Below, one piece after another: positions 24,832 to 37,065 of a stretch of 64,000 nucleotides of DNA. The notes under the pieces were generated by a model. That model saw nothing but the letters and a program-made list of their open reading frames with translations. It searched no databases and was not told the origin of the DNA. Source of the stretch: Celoporthe dispersa (Eukaryota; Ascomycota; Sordariomycetes; Diaporthales; Cryphonectriaceae); NCBI GenBank assembly GCA_016584495.1, contig WAID01000001.1, positions 2,480,001 through 2,544,000 on the forward strand, given 5' to 3'. Within the stretch, counting starts at the first letter, position 1; each line of letters starts with the position of its first letter. The translations under genes and the position numbers were made by a program.

Positions 24832-27787
24832 TCACGATATGGTGAAGGACGTCTGGAGCGGGAGGTCTCTGCTGCTCCTTCCCACGTATACCTGGTACTC
24901 GCCCTCCTGCAGCAGCCACTTCTGCGCCACAACGTCCCAGACACTCAGGTCCCTCCGCATCAGGGAGAACTGCACCGTGACGGTCTCGCCGGCCGCAATG
25001 AGCGGCTTCTCGAACCCGCGCAGCTGTCTCACCGGCACGTCCTCGCCGGGGATGCCCAGGTATAGCTGAGCGACTTCCTTGCCGTCCATATCGCCCGAGT
25101 TGGTGATGTCAACCGTGACGCGGACCAGCTCATCCCAGAGGTCCGTCTGGCCGCCGGGCGCAACTGCCCCCGTGGGGTATGACGCTGTCGAACTGTTGGT
25201 GGTGGCGACGTTGAGGTTGGCGTAGTCGAAGGTGGTGTAGCTGAGACCGAAGCCAAACTCGTAGCGCGGGGTGATGTTGAGGAGGTCGAAGTGGCGGTAG
25301 TCGATGTAGACGCCCTCGGAGAAGTTGGACTGGGGGAAGTGCTGGAACATGCCGGTCAGGGTCTTGTCCGGGGTGAGGAGGGTGCCGTAGTCGCTCTCGT
25401 TGGCGGCCACGGTGTAGGGGGAGGCGGCCGGAGGGGTTCTCCTTGCCGTAAAGGATGTCGATGAGGGCCTTGCCGCTGTCCTGGCCCGGGAGGTGGGCGA
25501 AGATGATGGCCGTGACGTTGGGGTGGTCGATGACGAGGCGGGTGCCGGCGTTGTGGAACACAACGATGGTGTTGTTGCACTGGTCGGCCACGTTGTTGAT
25601 CAGGCCGTCGGTGAAGTCGTCTCGCACGGCGGGCCGGTCGTAGCCCTCTGTGGCCCAGGCGTTGCCGATCACGATGCAGGCGTTGGACGTCGGGTTGACG
25701 AGGGGATCGCCGTTCTCAAAGTCCCAGTAGAGTTCCGTCCCGTCCTGGTAGGCCTGGGCGACGAGAGCGTCGTAGGGGGCGCTGATGAAACTCTGGGACG
25801 TCGTGCCGGACCCGCCTCCGGTGATGAGCGTGCCGTTGGGGGCCGTGGGGGATCCAGTCACGTTCAGGTCACCGAGGAAGGCCAGGCTGAACTCGGTGTA
25901 ATTGGCAGACTCGACGCCATCTGACCAGACTGCGAAGAGCTCACCGGTGGGGATTCCTTCCTATTTAGACTGTTAGTGGGAATGGCCAGAATCAGGGGTA
26001 ACTTTTTGCACAAAATGACAAAAGAAGGAAAAAAGGAAAAGAAAAAACTTGATACTTACGTAGTTGTTCACGTTGGGAACCTTTGCAGAGTATCCGAACA
26101 GGGAGATGAGCTTCATCTCGGCAGACTTCAGGGGAAGGGCGTTGTTGGTGTTCTTCACCAGCACATGGCCTTCTACCGCACCAGCAAACAGCGTTGGCTT
26201 GCCACTAGCATTGCGGGCATCTACGACAGGATGCGGGAGAGACAGGTCGGCTGCGAGCCCATAGCCTGGCGCCGGGAAGTCTGCTGAGTCCTGACCGACC
26301 TGGTACCATGAAGTCAAGATTCTGTTGTTGAGAAGGAGATTAGAACGACGATTTCTGTTTTTTTTTTTTTGGTTGTTCATGGTCAACACCTCTGAATGAT
26401 CGGACAGACATACCTAGTGACCATATCGTCCAGTCGGGTCTCATTGACCGTACCGTTGCTGATGGCCAGGGTCAGGTTATCGCCCCAGACCGTGGAGGAC
26501 GGCATGGCAACATCGAGACCAGCCAGGGCAGAGGCGACGCCGGCGGACTGAGCATCCCAATCAGAGACCACAAAGCCCTGGAAGCCAAGCTCTCCCTTCA
26601 ACAGCCCGTTCAGGGTCTTGCTGTTCTGGCAGGCGGCTGAGTTGTTCACCCCGTTGTAGCTGCACATGATGTTGGCTGTCCCGGCGCGGACTGCATCGGC
26701 AAAGGGCCTGAGAAAAACCATGGTAGGTTGCTGTGTTAGTCATTTTTCCACGCCATACCTGGTTCTTCTTTTTAAAGGGGAGAGGAAAGATATCGGCACA
26801 TACCAGAGATACAACTCATGAATCGTCTTGTCGTCGATGTTGGAAGAGATCGGCTCCGCCCACGGCGTGTTCGTGGTGAGCAGACGATGGGTCTCCTGCT
26901 CATAGCCCAGGAAGTGCTTGGTGCTAGTGATCACGCCTGCATCCTGGATACCAGCCACAGACTCGTATACCAACTGTCCGGATAGGTAGGGATCGGGCGA
27001 GAAGCCTAGGTTGGCGCAGCAGAGTCAGCACGGAAGTTCCAGGACATAAAGCTGAAGACTGAGGCACAGGAAGTCTTACCCTCCCAGTTTCTACCTCCCT
27101 CGACCACTCGCCCGGCTGGTCCAATGACTGGGCCCAGTAACACGTTCACGCCCTTGGTCCGAGCCTCGCCACCGATGTAGTAGCCTCGGTTGTAGGTTAA
27201 CTCCTTGTTCCAGCTGGCGGCAGCGTGTATACCAGACGCCCAGGCGCTGACGTAGTCTGTAGAGCCCACACCATTGCCTGCATTCGCCAGACACAGACCT
27301 GGGAAGCCCAGGCGGGGCACAGCTGCGATCATCCCTGAGCACCCTGTCGAGGTGCTCACTCCGCTGGTGAGGTTGATCTGCGTTAGACTGTCAGCTAGGA
27401 ACCTGAGCCGCCTTTCTACAATGTAGTTTGTATCATGACTGAAAATACAAGTAATGAACCATCTGGTTGCGAGCAATGAATGGTAACATACCTTCTCATC
27501 CATGGTCATCTGGTCAAGAAGCGCTTTCGCCTTGGTAATGGCGTCTGCCCAGGCGCCATTTGCATCTTGTTGAGCTGATTTCGTAACAAGACAGCGAGTT
27601 AGAACATCTCCAGATTACAACGATAATTAACCAAAGAGGTCATAATAAGCCAAGAGAACTCACGCGTAGGGTATACTGGCTCAGACTGGCCATAGAAGTA
27701 TGTGGGATCAGTGATGATGTACTCAGCCCCAGCATGTTGACTGAGAGCCACCGTCGTGGCGAGGCACGCAAGAGCAGATCGTCTCAT
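24832..27787 (-). CDS. Secreted GH3 beta-glucosidase (single-base frameshift in the last exon)
   Basis: This enzyme hydrolyses beta-glucosides/cellobiose outside the cell. Seven exons, read from splice consensus: 27,664-27,787, 27,492-27,574, 27,080-27,377, 26,804-27,005, 26,414-26,707, 26,060-26,321 and 24,832-25,960. The product is about 797 residues, normal for the family. Residues 1-21 form a signal peptide (RRSALACLATTVALSQHAGA). The GH3 N-terminal domain contains GRNWEGFSPDPYLSG, TSTKHFLGYEQE and GFVVSDWDAQ; the Asp of SDW near residue 285 is the nucleophile position. A second GH3 domain and a C-terminal fibronectin III-like domain (YEFGFGLSYTTF, then GxEVAQLYLG-like) follow. At 25,417-25,421 a run of five G (C on the coding strand) is one base too long between GKENPSGRLP and YTVAANESDYG. 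An earlier in-frame start at 27,808 is possible. Confidence 0.88.
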
Positions 27788-30700
27788 CGTGGCTAGAGGA
27801 TCCTTCATGTGAAGCTTGCAGCGAGACCTATCACCAGCACACAATTATTAGTTATTTGCCAACTAAAGCGGCTCCCGGTACATAGATCGAAGGAGACAAC
27901 GGCAAATGTCAGGAGGCTCAAGATGCAAGAGGCGGGTATTTTGTACGCCTATGCGAGGACCACATATTATTGGTTGGTGGAGCCGGTACTTGACAAGTCG
28001 AAAAAGGTGGATTCAAGAAGGATTACAGTGTAAAGAGGGCAGCGGACTTACGAAAAGTTAAAACCACGAAAAAGGATCTGATCGACAGAGAAGACTGGAA
28101 TAATAAAATTAAGTCTCAAAGCCTCCCTGACCTTTATACCTAGATGGCGATGCGAATGAGAGCTTGCGGTCCACACTCAACACCTGGCCATGACAAACGC
28201 AATGAATTCCTCTGGCAGCCGAGGCAGGTCATGATTTATATACCACGATGCCTGCAATGGATTTATCATGAGGGTTCCCTGCCTTGCCTCTTTCAAGGTC
28301 CCACGAGAAGCACTCGGCGAGGCCTCGGTGGTATTACAGACCCATTCTCAAATCGCTAGCCCAACAAGGCCGGACATTGATGCCCTCACTTGAGCCTAAA
28401 GAGCCTGGCAAAATGACAAGGCCCAGCTGGTGGCCCCCTCCCCCCTCTCTTCCTCGGGCGAAGGCGCGGAGAAGTCATAGAACATCGGCCATAACTAGGG
28501 ACGAGCAAACACCAAGGGTTTCTGTCTGCCGCCACCCCGGAAGAACACCGGGGAATTATCATCGTTAGCGCAGCCATTTTTGTTCGTAGTGGCCGTCGGC
28601 AAGTGCAAGAACTGGCAGTGACAGCCCATCATGCGGTGGGCATGTTTGCAGGCGGGAGGATCCCAACATGGCGGTAATCATACCAGGATCTCGCGTCGGT
28701 GTGTCGATGATATGTGTGGGTGGGTCGGACAGACACGGCGGGCGCGAGGACGTTGACGGTGTGGAGCCCCCGAGTCACGAGAGCAGCAACACCAGCCCTC
28801 GATTGGCAGACCTTTCCAAGAGATCGAAAAAATTCCGCACAGCAACAAGAGTGATACTACGCGGCCTGCTAGCAAAGCTGGCATCGGGTACCTTGCACCC
28901 ACCGGCTCTCGGCTATTCCATGGGTCGTCACTCTGCAGGAACGTCCGTCCCGACTAGTATGCGGGGAGCAGATTCGTGGAGTGAATACCCACTAGAGAGG
29001 AAAACATGTGCATGCCTCGTGCGTGGGCGGCCGTGGAGCCCCGCGTTTCCACCTCCGCGGCTCCACTGGTCTAGGTCGGTCATATCACCTACCTGGGTAT
29101 GAGTGCAGCTCTTCACCGTCATGCTCTGGAGACTGCCAAGGTGCCGATGTGCGGACCAGGTGATAGAGCCCTGGTAAAAAGTTGGCTGGCAATTTACACG
29201 GCCACGCAGAGCCGGAAATTTAATTTGGAAGCCGAAATCTGTAGTATATGATAGCCTGTCCCTTGGAATGTGTTTGTTGTCGATGAGCCGGAAAAAGCCG
29301 CAGTGTTGATATTAGTGTATTTTGGACCTCAGCCTGCAACATTCTATACACCTACACCAAAGAAAGCCATCTTCTCAGCTCTCACATACATACTACTCTA
29401 TCTTCCTCCGCTTTATGGATCAACTTGGATTCCCTTAACACCAAGTCATTCAGATAGGCTGAGATCGCTGTAGTTGGGACTTGCTATTGCGATGTGGTAT
29501 TGACAACATATAGACAACTATAGAGCTGGCTGGAAAGCCCGGTGGGTGCCGTAAAATTACTCTGCGTGGCAACTATTAATCACAAACCTCCTCTTTACCT
29601 TACCACTGCCTTCGTGAAAAGGAATACAGACACCAGAACACAATAGAGCACCACAACTAAGTAGCTAAACTCTGTACTGATGACTTTTGTACAAAACACC
29701 CTCACAGTGTAACCACGGACCATTGGACGACGTAAGTCCTCAACGTTTGCTAGCCTTCTATATGATCCAAACAATATAGGATAGGAGTTGTTTGGACAAT
29801 AGGAGGATACAATACTCCATGCACAAGAGCCACTTATTTGCCCACAATTATATAACATCTCTCTGCCTTCAGCCCAGAACTTAGATCTTCCCTCTTTCGA
29901 TTCTCATGGCCATCAATCGGTCATCTTCTCCATCGTTTTGCTCGATCATATATCATACATCTCAAAGCCATGGAGAAGACTATCACCGTCATCACTTCAC
30001 ACAATCAAAATTGATCCCTCGTACAACCCCTAGCCTGAGCGCTGCGCGCCTTGAGTCCAGTGACCACCCCGACACTGGTGACAACAAACCAATAGCTCAC
30101 CCTTCTGCCCTTAGCAAGCGGGAGGAGACCAAGAGAGCCAGAAGCCTCAAGATACATATCACACAGACCGCCCACACCGATATATTACTGTCCAGATCAA
30201 CGAGCCCGACAATACCGTCGCGGAGATGCCCAGCACTGGCCGCTCTTCCGCCACAGGGACTGGTTTCTAGCTTCGCATCGATTCACCACCGAGGCGGAGA
30301 AAGACCGATCCACATGCCTTCCGCTCTGCTTGTTTAATCTACAGCTGGATATGAATTGTGCGAGGGCTAGTGAGTCACTGGCCCAGGCCGTGCATGGCCC
30401 CCCTAGTCAGCCAGCACCCAGATAGCCTCAACCTTTCTGGCCGTTCGTTTTTTCTTTCTTCCTTCCTTCTGTAGCGTTCCCTCAATCTACTTTCTTTCCC
30501 ATATCAACACTGTTGCCGCTCTGGAGAACGAGCTGATCTACGACTCCATCCGACAGCCGGCGCCGTCAAGAACAGACCAATCTATCGCGCCCGAGGGGAC
30601 CTTGGAGGACAAGGTATACACAATGGAACAGGGGGAGGCATCTGAGGCTCTAGGACCTGTTCTCATTCGGCTTGAGACCGGGCTCGCTGGTATTTGCGTA

Positions 30701-31097
30701 CGGAGGCGGAAATGTCAAGATTGGAGAGGAGAACATTACCTCGACACAGCTCCACAAGCTCATACGAAGCAGATCCGCCAAGAGAAGCTTGAGATGGTGG
30801 GCCGTAAGGCCCTCTACCTAGTCTTAGTGTGAATGCCGTGGTCTGTTCACTATTCTGCGGTCTAAGATCATACGCTCCCCTATGTGGTACCCGAAAGTCA
30901 TGAGAAAAAGGACAGTCGCGCCCAAGTCAAACCAACTGGGAATGAACCGATAATGTAGTGTTCCTATCCATGCCGTACCGTGCCATGACGCCGCCCAAGG
31001 TATCTCGTTTCATCAAAATCCCATTTCTATCCGATGATCAATCACGCTCCAAATGAATATGACGGAGTTGAGCCTCTAGGCGTTGAGTTCGCATATC
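27788..31097. other. 3.3-kb interval without a supportable gene
   Basis: It carries the upstream region of the GH3 gene and the 3' flank of the next gene. Short ORFs occur on both strands but overlap each other, have no family resemblance and no splice logic. Between about 29,970 and 30,830 several frames look mildly protein-like (for example EDKVYTMEQGEASEALGPV at about 30,605-30,660) but switch frame repeatedly. I cannot call a gene; a decayed gene or untranslated transcript is possible. Confidence 0.5.
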
Positions 31098-32441
31098 CTA
31101 CCGCCTGGGCCTCTGGTTGTAAGGACTTATCGACCGCAGGTTCATTGTGACTGAATCCTGATGGAACGAGTCTGTCTTTGGGTGATACCATGCAAACACG
31201 TCGATGAATACCCGTCCCTTGGGCGAATCCAGAGCGATCATTCCGTGCACTGCAACCGACCCTCGTGGTGGATAGTATCGAAGTGGCTTCCATGCTTGCT
31301 TATAAGTCGCGATGAAGGCCATCCAGGGGCCTGACCCCTTGCCAACCAATTCTGAGTAGTACGGAATGTTCTCTTTTGTCAGAGATCTGCCCGCATCCTT
31401 GGATGATTCAGATTTGCCGACCGTTGCGGGGTTCGAGGGCGGCGATGCCTCGGACTCGGATGTGGAAGCTGAAGTGGCGGTAGAAGCAGCAGATGACGAA
31501 CTCGCTGCTGTGCTGCCATCCGCAGTCTGTCGCGCGCCTAATTTGTTGAGGGTCTTCGCGATGTCCGGATGGGGCCCTGACGTGTTGATCTCTTTGCCCC
31601 CTGATTGATATCCGAAATACTTGGCAACTTTGGACACGTTCTGTTTTACCATGGCCTTAGCGAAGGCGTAGGAGGCGCTGGCAACAGGGTACGGCACGAG
31701 GACCCGATCGAGCAGGGCCTTCGTTCTAGCGTCGACCTTTTGTGTCTTCACGACGAGACCTTCGTCGTTCCATTCCATGCTGCAGGCACTGATTAGTCTG
31801 TGTCCAACAAGAGGCCTACCCCGCAACAGGGTCTGGAGTAACGTACCCCCATCGAATGAACTCAGGCGGTGGCTTCTCCGGGAACGTCATTATTAACCAT
31901 GTAGGACCCAGCTTGAAGCCCTCTCCTGTCTTTTGTCCATTTCTTCAAGAAGCTGTTCTTCTCAGCAGCCTTTCTGACCATGGTGCTGAGATCGTCCTTC
32001 ACCCTCTGCCGTAGCTTGTCGTCCTTGTTGAACTCGATGAAGCTCTGCCATTCCTCCCCGGCGCCAGCGTAGGGGGCGGGCTGGACCTGCTTCTCAGTGA
32101 AGGGGAAGGGAACGAACAAGGGCTCGACTTCCTCCTCGAGGCCTTTGGGTAACGGACGAGGGTCGAGGTTCTTGAGAGGGAGGAAGGCTATCTCGTCCCA
32201 GACGTAGAGACAGACACCGGCGATCATGCCGTAGGTCGCAGCTTTTCTGAATCCGGGCTGTCGTCAGCAAGCGGCCAGGGCAGTAAGCGGGAGGCAAGAT
32301 GTAGACGAACCTGATCAGGCCCCTCCTGGACTGTATCTTGACCTGGTGTAGGGTGACCTGCTCGCCAGAGGAGACCGCGCCAGCGATCCTAGGCGTTACC
32401 CATGCCCGGCCTGGACTCCGGTTGAGTGCTTGACGAAGCAT
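31098..32441 (-). CDS. Conserved fungal protein, probably mitochondrial, function unknown (single-base frameshift)
   Basis: Three exons (32,311-32,441; 31,847-32,246; 31,098-31,779) encode about 404 residues. The N terminus (MLRQALNRSPGRAWVTPR) is rich in Arg and lacks acids, like a mitochondrial presequence. A short hydrophobic segment (YGMIAGVCLYVWDEIAFL) and the block PLKNLDPRPLPKGLEEEVEP follow. The middle carries TFPEKPPPEFIRWG and VPYPVASASYAFAKAMV. The last third has a Ser/Ala-rich linker, then ENIPYYSELVGKGSGPWMAF and a C-terminal RVFIDVFAWYHPKT block. The pattern resembles a family of uncharacterised ascomycete proteins; I know no function. Position 31,900 holds one extra base: the frame before it ends GLQAGSY and the one after continues WLIMTFPEKPPPE. 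No intron could bridge so small a shift. Confidence 0.7.
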
Positions 32442-33150
32442 GGTCCCAGAACTCCGCCGCGAGTGCTCTGGTCGGGAGAAGTGACGTTGCAGGAACAGAA
32501 GGTGCGCCAAGTGCAGGCGACCACGGCACAAATCACTCCAGACCCCTGGAGGGATCCCGTTGAGCCGGCGTCTACGGACCTCGCTCGTCCCTCCGAATCG
32601 AGCGCCCGACTCTGTTCGGCGGGGCTTGTGTGACTGTCGCGTGGTGGATGAGAATCAATGGAGGCTGAAGGGGCAGGCGGCCGCGGTGGGGATTCCAGCC
32701 TCTGTCTGGGCCGACTTGAATAAACGATGGACTGAAAAAGAAGAAGAAGAATATGGGGAGAGAATCGAAAAAAAGAAGAAAAGTCGTGGTCGGGCAGAGG
32801 CGAAAATGCAGCGCTATGCAGTGTATTGAACTAGACTCGACGTCGACATGCAGCGTCCAGGGTAAAGTGACAAAGGCAAGTGTGCCTGGAGGGGACATAA
32901 CCCATGTCACGCAGCAGAGCCTTATCGCTGATTAAGAGACTCCCGCCCAACCACGAGGTACGTACCTCCACACCTCTCAACACGGACCAACTCAGGGATC
33001 CTGCTGTTTAGTTGCTACTATCTTCGGCGTCATACGCGCAGCTCGACAAGCTCCTTCAACGACCTGGCCTCACCCACTCATCGCCGTCAACAACCATCGC
33101 CGACCTCGCCACCTCCTATCCACCAAGGCGTCAACAGTCCAGCTTTCAAC

Positions 33151-34406
33151 ATGAGACTCCTCAGCAGGCTAGCAGTCGCTGGCCTTGCAGGTCTTGCCAG
33201 TGCTGCAGCGAGCGAACCCGCCGAGGTTTACATCCTCTCGAAATCAACTCCATCAGCCTCCTCCTCGAATCCTCACATACCGCGACAGGTAGCCAGGGAT
33301 ATCGTGCTCTCGAGAGTCGGCGGCCAGACAGACCTTGGTGACCTGCCGGAGTCTATCACTACCGATGACGCCCTCTCATACATCTCGCAATATGGAAGGC
33401 CACCCAAGCCGCTGTTTGGGGATGCCGCCTCCTCGTCAGCTAGGGGCGTCACTCCCTCACAGCTGGTCATCATGCTCGAGGGCATCGACGAGAGCAATGC
33501 AAAGAACCTGAGAAAGGAACTCAAGGCCCAAGGATCCAAGCCTGCATTCACCATAGCCGATCCTCCATCGGCCAAGGCCAACAAACACCTCGTCGACGTC
33601 GAGCTGTCATCTGTCGCAGGATCCTGCGATGTCACTGCTGCCATCAACCCTTACGATAGCTGCTGGAATGGTCTATCTCTCGTTGTAAAGTATGACGTTG
33701 GCAAGGTGAGTTCTATCTCGAATCCAGTCCTGTCTGTACCCAGGCTGCGTTGCTGACCTCCGCCCGGCAGAGCCCGAGCACCCTCAACGTGCTTACCGAC
33801 AACATCAAGCCGCTCCGCAGCGCCGTTTCCTCCGGCACCCTCGAGACAGTCCTCATCCTCCTGCCCGAGAGCAGCCGCTCTTCTAAGCATGCCTCCTGGG
33901 CAACCGATGCTCCCAGTGAGCTCCGCCGTCGCGTCGAGATGCCCATCAGCGACATCCAAGCCAAACCTGTTGTCGTACCTAGCAGCAACGACGAGGATGT
34001 ATCCTCCTCGCCTTCCACCCTGCTCGCCTCCCCGGCCAAGATGAATCTTGGCTGCTTCTCAACCTACAACAGCTGCGTGACCGCCACCAACAACTGCACG
34101 GGTCACGGGCTGTGCAAGGACAAGTACGCCGAGAACACCGAGAACGGCAAGGAGGGCGACAGCAAGTGCTTCGTGTGCTACTGCGAGTTCACCAGGACAA
34201 ACCCGGACAACGAGGAAGCTGACCAGCACACTCACTGGGGCGGAGCTTACTGCCAGAAGATTGACGTCAGCTCTCCTTTCTGGCTGCTGGTTGGGACAAC
34301 TATCATCCTTGTGGGACTGGTGACGGGGTCGATCGCCATGTTGTTCAACGTAGGCGAGGAGAAGCTACCAGGCGTTATTGGCGCTGGTGTGTCGAGGTCA
34401 AAGTAA
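33151..34406 (+). CDS. Vps3844/DUF3844 family ER membrane protein
   Basis: Two exons (33,151-33,705 and 33,771-34,406; 65-bp intron, GTGAGT...GGCAG, phase 0) give 396 residues. Residues 1-19 are a signal peptide (LLSRLAVAGLAGLASA). A luminal domain of about 290 residues follows. Then comes the diagnostic Cys-rich C-terminal module: CFSTYNSCVTATNNCTGHG, CFVCYCEF and HWGGAYCQKIDVSSPFWLL. The module leads directly into a transmembrane helix (LLVGTTIILVGLVTGSIAML) and a short cytosolic tail. This order matches the fungal Vps3844 C-terminal domain family, implicated in vacuolar protein sorting; most of the protein would lie in the ER or Golgi lumen. The gene is divergent from the 31.1-32.4 kb gene, 709 bp apart. 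The reading frame is intact. Confidence 0.9.
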
Positions 34407-34726
34407 ACGAGACACGTGGGGGTCTAGGAGACTAAGGTGGGCAAAGGGCATATCGAGGGCAACTAAATCAAGGCTGCCGGCTGATCACATCTTAGAGAAA
34501 GGTGAAAAAACGGAGGCACAACAGGAGGTGGGGCACGGGGCAGGACTGCCTTGAGGGGGGATGTATCATATTGTTGGTGTACTGCTATTGCGGCGTTAGC
34601 ATGGGAAGCACATTCTCGTTCAGCATCTTCCTGTTAGATACAGAAACATAACGGAGTTCTCAGAACGTCCACCAACGGTGTTTGTTATTTGATTCTGTGG
34701 CCTCTTTCCTATCGGACCGTTGGGTA

Positions 34727-36336
34727 TCATTCCTCCATTGCATCATCACCACCATCTTGGGCTACTCTCGTGGGCGTCCCGAAGCTTTCCAGGCCCCTTT
34801 CTTCGGGGCGTATCTGCGCACCGGGAGCGCCGGTCCGCAGTGGCGACTGCGCCGCCAGCGTCACCGGATCCACCGTGTGCTCGCTCTTGATGCCCATGGC
34901 AGACTGATATTTCAGTCCGGCCTGGTTGAGGACGTCCTGAACCTCCCTCTCCCTGTCCAGTATCTCTTTCTTCTCCTTCTCGATGCCCTCGATCCGTTTC
35001 CGCTTCGTGGCGACCTGCTCCTCCATCTCCCTAACCAGCTCCCTCATCCGCGCCAGGCTGTCCCCCAGCTCTGGCAGGGGCTTCATCTTCGGGATCACCA
35101 GCCTCCCCACCCCGCCGATATCTTCCTCGTCGGCGAGGCGGTGCAGGCCGTCCATGGCTGCCCTGGTTTGCGCTTCCTCATACGCCGCTTTCCGCTCGGC
35201 GTCCGAGTCCGTGTCTTCGTCTTCTGATGCCCCCTCTGCGGCGTTGATCAGCTCCGCCATCTCCCGCCTATGTCGCCTCCTCGCCTCCTTCTCGCCCCGC
35301 TTCCCGAGCTCGAGCCGTCCATCCTCGACGAACTCGTCGTAGCCCTCACCCAGGTCTTCGTCTTCGGCAATAAGTCGGGTGTCGTCCTTCTTCTTCTTTG
35401 GGAGCAGAGAGATGTAGCCGTCGTCGTCTTCGTCATCTGACTTGTAGGCATTGCCTTCCTTGGCAAGTCTCGCCCGCCTCTCCTTCTTCTCTCTAACCTC
35501 GGCCGTCGAGGGAATATGTCCACTCGTCGTACCGGTAGTAGAGAGTGGGAGGTCCGCTGAAGGAACGAACACGGCTCCTTCCAGCTCTGCAGCGTCGATC
35601 GACATGGCCTCCGAGTCATCATCATGGATTCGCAGCGTCTCTAGGTTTTGCGGAGTGTTCGGCGTGGACGACTGCAGCTCCTCAAGGTACTCCCTACTAT
35701 ACGACGGCCGCTCCTGCTCCGCGCCAAAGGACCGCGTCGGCAAGCTTCGGCTGGAGACGGACGCACGGGCTGCATTATTCTCCGTCGCGCGCTGGGCGAG
35801 GGTCGCGGCGGCGGGGTTCTTCTTGGGCGTGAAGGGTTGGGGGTCGGGCGTGTCGCCTGCATCCTCGGTGACGCCGAAGGAGAGGCGCGAAGAGGAGGCC
35901 TTCTTCTTCAGCTTGGTGGACCCGGGACGGTTTACGGCAGGGCGTATCACGGCCGGGCGGTTTTCGTCGTCGTTGTCCTCGTCTGCGGTCGCGGCGGCGG
36001 AAGTCGTGCCAGACCCGCCATCTTCGTCGTCGTTGATGTTGATGCTTCGACGGAGGGAGGAGGACTTGACGGGGCGGCGGGTGAACCTGACGGAGGAGGA
36101 ACTTGTGATTGTGGGAGGGGCTATAGGAGAGAGAGAGAGAGAGATGCGCGTCAGCTTAACTGCCTTTGGGAGGGAGAAGGAACATCAGCAAACCGTGCTG
36201 GACTTTGGGAAAGTTGCAGAGGCGACTTACCGTCATTCATGGGCTCATCTTGAGGAGGTACGGGAGGGGCCTCGGTGTGGTCTTCATTTTCCTCCGACAC
36301 CTGGATCTTCCTCGGTTTCCTCTTTGCCCCAAACAT
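34727..36336 (-). CDS. Ntr2-like spliceosome disassembly factor
   Basis: Two exons (36,231-36,336 and 34,727-36,120; 110-bp intron containing a GA run) encode 499 residues. The start MFGAKRKPRKIQVSEENED is the short basic N terminus typical of Ntr2/GCFC-associated proteins. The middle is acidic and disordered (KSDDEDDDGYISLL, AEDEDLGEGYDEFVEDGRLELGKR in pieces). A long charged coiled coil follows (ARMRELVREMEEQVATKRKR, EKEKKEILDREREVQDVL). In yeast, Ntr2 with Ntr1 recruits the helicase Prp43 to release the lariat-intron spliceosome; the same role is inferred here. The gene is divergent from the SmG gene with only 245 bp between start codons. The frame is intact. Confidence 0.8.
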
Positions 36337-36581
36337 TGTTCTGGCGGTCTTGTGGAGGTGCTTGTTGCAGAAGACCAGGCGATTTAATCGTCGAAGTTCA
36401 GTTGCGGTCCGACCTGTATTGCCAGTGGGCAGGCAAGCCTGTCTTATCAGACGCCTATCGGTTCTGCCGACATTTAGCCGACGACTCGTAGTTTTGACCG
36501 CGGCGCGTCTAACATGACGGAGCTTGTTCCAACGACACATCAGCCAACCCAAGTCGTCTTCAACACCCGCAGTACGGCAAG
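36337..36581. promoter_or_regulatory. Shared divergent promoter of Ntr2-like and SmG genes
   Basis: These 245 bp separate the two start codons of oppositely transcribed splicing genes. The interval must hold both 5' UTRs and both promoters. I see no convincing TATA box; it is pyrimidine/purine mixed and GC-balanced. Confidence 0.5.
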
Positions 36582-37065
36582 ATGGCTCCCGCTCAGCCAG
36601 AATTGAAAAAGGTATGCTCGGATGGACCTTCAATACCCCTAGGCGCTCCTGCTCCGCGGTGCCCAGCCTCCTTCCACCACTAAACAGGCGCGCATGCCTG
36701 CGCTGCCTTGGGAGGCTCAGCTTTTGGCTGCTACAAGTTTCAAGTCGAACGGCGCATGCTAACAGTGACTTCTACAGTACCTCGACAAGAGGCTGTTCGT
36801 GCAGCTGAACGGCAGCCGCAAGGTCATCGGTGTTCTGCGCGGCTACGACGTCTTCCTGAACATTGTCCTGGACGAGGCTGTCGAGGAGAAGGATGGCGGC
36901 GAAAAGGTCCGGCTCGGCATGGTCGTGCGTATATAACTCTGTTGGATCGCAATTGCATCTTTCATACGAGGCTAATTGTCCATGCAGGTGATCCGCGGAA
37001 ACTCGGTCGTGATGCTGGAGGCTCTTGAGAGGATTGGTGGCGACGACAGGCAACATCGGGGTTAG
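36582..37065 (+). CDS. Small nuclear ribonucleoprotein G (SmG)
   Basis: Three exons (36,582-36,611; 36,778-36,924; 36,988-37,065) encode 84 residues, close to the usual 75-85 of SmG. Exon 1 codes only MAPAQPELKK. The Sm1 motif follows (KRLFVQLNGSRKVIGVLRGY DVFLNIVLDEAVE) and the Sm2 motif is IRGNSVVMLEALERI, the signature that separates SmG from other Sm and Lsm proteins. Introns of 166 and 63 bp, all phase 0, start GTATGC and GTGCGT. SmG is one of seven ring subunits of U1, U2, U4 and U5 snRNPs in the nucleus. Its tiny first exon makes it easy to miss. The divergent partner is another splicing factor. Confidence 0.93.

Noticed and set aside
25130..25924. Long + and - strand ORFs overlapping the GH3 last exon
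   Set aside because: They are shadows of the GH3 coding sequence; only the beta-glucosidase frame has family motifs.
29906..30337. 143-codon + strand ORF
   Set aside because: No motif or splice logic, composition like random GC-balanced sequence; treated as chance.
36126..36143. GA microsatellite as a feature of its own
   Set aside because: It is part of the polypyrimidine tract (CT on the coding strand) before the acceptor of the Ntr2-like intron.
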